Source: UBA1351 sp963677625
GTDB taxonomy: Bacteria; Bacillota; Clostridia; Lachnospirales; Vallitaleaceae
Assembly (NCBI GenBank): GCA_963677625.2
Contig: CAXXSW010000011.1
Span: forward strand, 1-64,000
DNA length: 64,000 nt
Reading direction: 5' to 3'
The notes under the pieces were generated by a model. It saw nothing but the letters and a program-made list of their open reading frames with translations. It did not search any database and was not told where the DNA came from. Positions 62,579 to 64,000 of the stretch are shown piece after piece. The position numbers and the translations under genes are program-made. The stretch's first letter is position 1; each line of letters opens with the position of its first letter.

Positions 62579-62584
62579 TGATTG

Positions 62585-62635
62585 AAGGAACATAGAGGAA
62601 TGTAGCTTTGGCTACAAACCCTAGGTTCCTTTTTT
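62585..62635 (+). terminator. Terminator after the Nudix gene
   Basis: AAGGAAC (62585-62591) with GTTCCTT (62625-62631), and inner GTAGC/GCTAC (62602-62615), form a long stem with small internal loops, followed by T residues. A TATAAT at 62638-62643 is the likely -10 of the next gene. Confidence 0.82.
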
Positions 62636-62671
62636 GATATAATGAAGTCAAAGAAGAAAGGAAGGTAGTAT

Positions 62672-63910
62672 ATGTCATATATAGATTTAAATAAATCACT
62701 TTATCACTTGGTGACTCAATATCCTGAAGTAAAGGAATATCTTATGGGACAGGGTTTGGATCAAGTTGAAAATCAAGAACTTCTTGAAACTATTGGTAAG
62801 AATATTACAGTCGGTGTCTTGATTCAATCCAAAAAAATCAATAAAGAGCTTTTTGTTAGTCAATTGGAAGCCATTATTTTTGAATCAAGGAAGTTGGCGG
62901 ACACGACACTTCTTGAAAAAGAAAGGAATCATAAGGCATCAATTAAGATACAAGGGATATTGCCTTGTCCTGTTAGGATTCCTTTATTGGAAGCCTTTGA
63001 AGCTTGGATGGAAAAACAAGACAAGGACTACCAAGGAATCATTGATTATGAACTAAAGGCGGCCTCTATGGGGGTTGAATGGCTTAAGGAAGCCATGGAA
63101 AAATCTTCAGAATCAAGAGATGTAGCAAGTGAGGTTGCAGATGTGTTTCTATCGGCAGGATTTGATCTCTTTTTTGATAATCGCTATATGGGACATTTAA
63201 AAAAAGAAAAAGTTTTTCAGGATATGATGCAAATGGAAGGCTATAATATGGATTTTGATAATGATACAATTGATTTAAAGGATCCAGACAAGGACTATTC
63301 GATTATAGGAACGGTACCGGCTGTGTTTCTAATCAATCATACTGCTTTGGGTGACAAACCAGTCCCCTTTACTTGGGAGGCATTAATTGGTGGTGAATAC
63401 GAAAACCAGGTTAGCTTACCAGTTGGTGATTTTGACCTTTTCAATGCTATCCTTTTAAATATTCATAAACAATTCGGTTTGGATGGGGTAAGGCGTTTAG
63501 GTAAGACCCTTATGAAATCGATGCATCCGTCTGAAATGGTAAAATCCGGTACTAAACCTAATCAACCAGCAGTGACTATCATGCCTTTCTTTTTCACAAA
63601 AATGACAAGACCAGGTAGCAATATGGAAGCGGTTTGGCCTAAAGATGGAGCCATAATTAGTCCTATATTTATGTTGTCTAAGAGAGAAAAGAGAGACCAG
63701 GTCCAACCTATAGTTGATTTTTTTAGCTCAAAAGAGGTTGGTGAAATCCTAAGTCATAATGGTAGATTTCCATCTACACATCCCCAAGTTGATAACCTAA
63801 TCCCTAAAGAAAATCGGTATATGTGGATTGGTTGGGATTATATTAAAGATAATGATATCGGTCTTCTTATTGAAGAATGTATGAAGACTTTTGAAGGAGG
63901 AGACATATGA
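62672..63910 (+). CDS. Cytoplasmic substrate-binding-protein-like protein with N-terminal DUF1858-like domain
   Basis: A 412-residue protein. Residues 1-70 resemble the DUF1858 helical domain (SLYHLVTQYPEVKEYLMGQG), without its common Cys pair. Residues 85-412 look like a type 2 periplasmic binding protein of the iron/polyamine class (ILPCPVRIPLLEAFEAW, LPVGDFDLFNAILLN, AVWPKDGAIISPI). No signal peptide precedes either part, so it should stay in the cytoplasm. GAAAGGAAGG precedes the ATG. Its stop overlaps the start of a P-loop protein by four bases, suggesting a joint function such as handling a metal or cofactor. Confidence 0.7.
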   Translation: MSYIDLNKSLYHLVTQYPEVKEYLMGQGLDQVENQELLETIGKNITVGVLIQSKKINKELFVSQLEAIIFESRKLADTTLLEKERNHKASIKIQGILPCPVRIPLLEAFEAWMEKQDKDYQGIIDYELKAASMGVEWLKEAMEKSSESRDVASEVADVFLSAGFDLFFDNRYMGHLKKEKVFQDMMQMEGYNMDFDNDTIDLKDPDKDYSIIGTVPAVFLINHTALGDKPVPFTWEALIGGEYENQVSLPVGDFDLFNAILLNIHKQFGLDGVRRLGKTLMKSMHPSEMVKSGTKPNQPAVTIMPFFFTKMTRPGSNMEAVWPKDGAIISPIFMLSKREKRDQVQPIVDFFSSKEVGEILSHNGRFPSTHPQVDNLIPKENRYMWIGWDYIKDNDIGLLIEECMKTFEGGDI

Positions 63911-64000
63911 ATCTAATAACCGTATCAGGACCACCTTCATCAGGAAAAACTTCCGTTATTGTAAAAACTATTGGTGCCCTTCATGAACGGGGATTTTTGG
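63907..64000 (+). CDS. P-loop GTPase, CobW/HypB-like, cut by the window edge
   Basis: Only 31 codons are visible. They begin MNLITVSGPPSSGKTSVIVK, with a Walker A motif GPPSSGKT right at the N-terminus as in HypB and CobW/G3E metallochaperone GTPases. It starts within the stop codon of the binding-protein-like gene (ATGA). The class assignment is tentative because the rest of the protein is outside the window. Confidence 0.6.
   Translation, partial: MNLITVSGPPSSGKTSVIVKTIGALHERGFL

Noticed and set aside
1..64000. CRISPR arrays, tRNA or rRNA genes, insertion sequences, prophage and defence islands
   Set aside because: Read through on both strands and found no direct-repeat arrays, cloverleaf signatures, transposases or phage genes.

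Overview
The window reads as a chromosomal segment of a low-GC, anaerobic, fermentative member of the Clostridia. I infer this from the AT-rich codon use, Gram-positive AddA/AddB nuclease-helicase subunits, a bacterial V/A-type ATPase, a lysine-fermentation cluster, lipoprotein redox enzymes and strong AGGAGG-type ribosome binding sites. A sigma-28-type promoter suggests that the cell is flagellated. A family-level placement (for example near Vallitalea or Petrocella) would be a guess. I see no tRNA, rRNA, CRISPR array, transposase or phage gene.

Layout. 1-2.7 kb: a LacI-type regulator facing a leftward promoter that carries a 16-bp palindrome, then a Bcp peroxiredoxin, a YjbQ-family protein and a small unknown protein. 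2.7-20.3 kb: addB, a nine-gene V/A-ATPase operon (stalk G/H, C, I, K, F, E, A, B, D), a 53-codon orphan gene, pyruvate kinase on the minus strand, and addA. The two halves of the AddAB enzyme are therefore about 10.7 kb apart. 20.5-25.7 kb: a methyltransferase, Hsp33, RidA and a three-gene proton-translocating transhydrogenase (pntAA-pntAB-pntB) behind a perfect Fur-type box. 25.7-26.3 kb: a non-coding stretch of repeated hairpins. 26.3-32.6 kb: a carbohydrate-esterase island with a lipoprotein esterase, a two-headed intracellular esterase, an AraC regulator and a sialate-O-acetylesterase-like protein. A decayed gene follows.

33.4-47.7 kb: a YyaL/DUF255 protein; a copper operon in which CopA carries a CopZ-like domain at its C-terminus with its own internal start, followed by CsoR; a promoter- and terminator-bounded non-coding interval that looks like a structured RNA of about 425 nt; mutY; a GlpA-like FAD enzyme; EamA, patatin and MATE genes; and a CcdA / thioredoxin-lipoprotein / MsrAB operon for repairing oxidised methionine outside the membrane. 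47.8-50.9 kb: a YesN/YesM-type two-component system and exonuclease III.

50.9-60.4 kb is the metabolic centrepiece. A lysine riboswitch, wired so that lysine should prevent termination, precedes kce-kdd-kamA-kamB-kamD-kamE, a class III aminotransferase that I read as 3-aminobutyryl-CoA transaminase (kat), and a two-subunit CoA-transferase. Together these convert lysine through beta-lysine and 3,5-diaminohexanoate to acetoacetate and acetoacetyl-CoA. 60.4-64 kb: an SRAP-domain protein and a sigma-28-driven unknown protein on the minus strand, a CoA-type Nudix hydrolase, and a cytoplasmic binding-protein-like protein overlapping the start of a P-loop protein cut by the window edge.

The strongest candidates for something undescribed are the RNA at about 38446-38870, the tandem hairpin element at 25757-26030, the lysine-on riboswitch with its kat-type pathway variant, the CopA-CopZ fusion with internal initiation, and the signal-less binding protein paired with a P-loop protein at the right edge.
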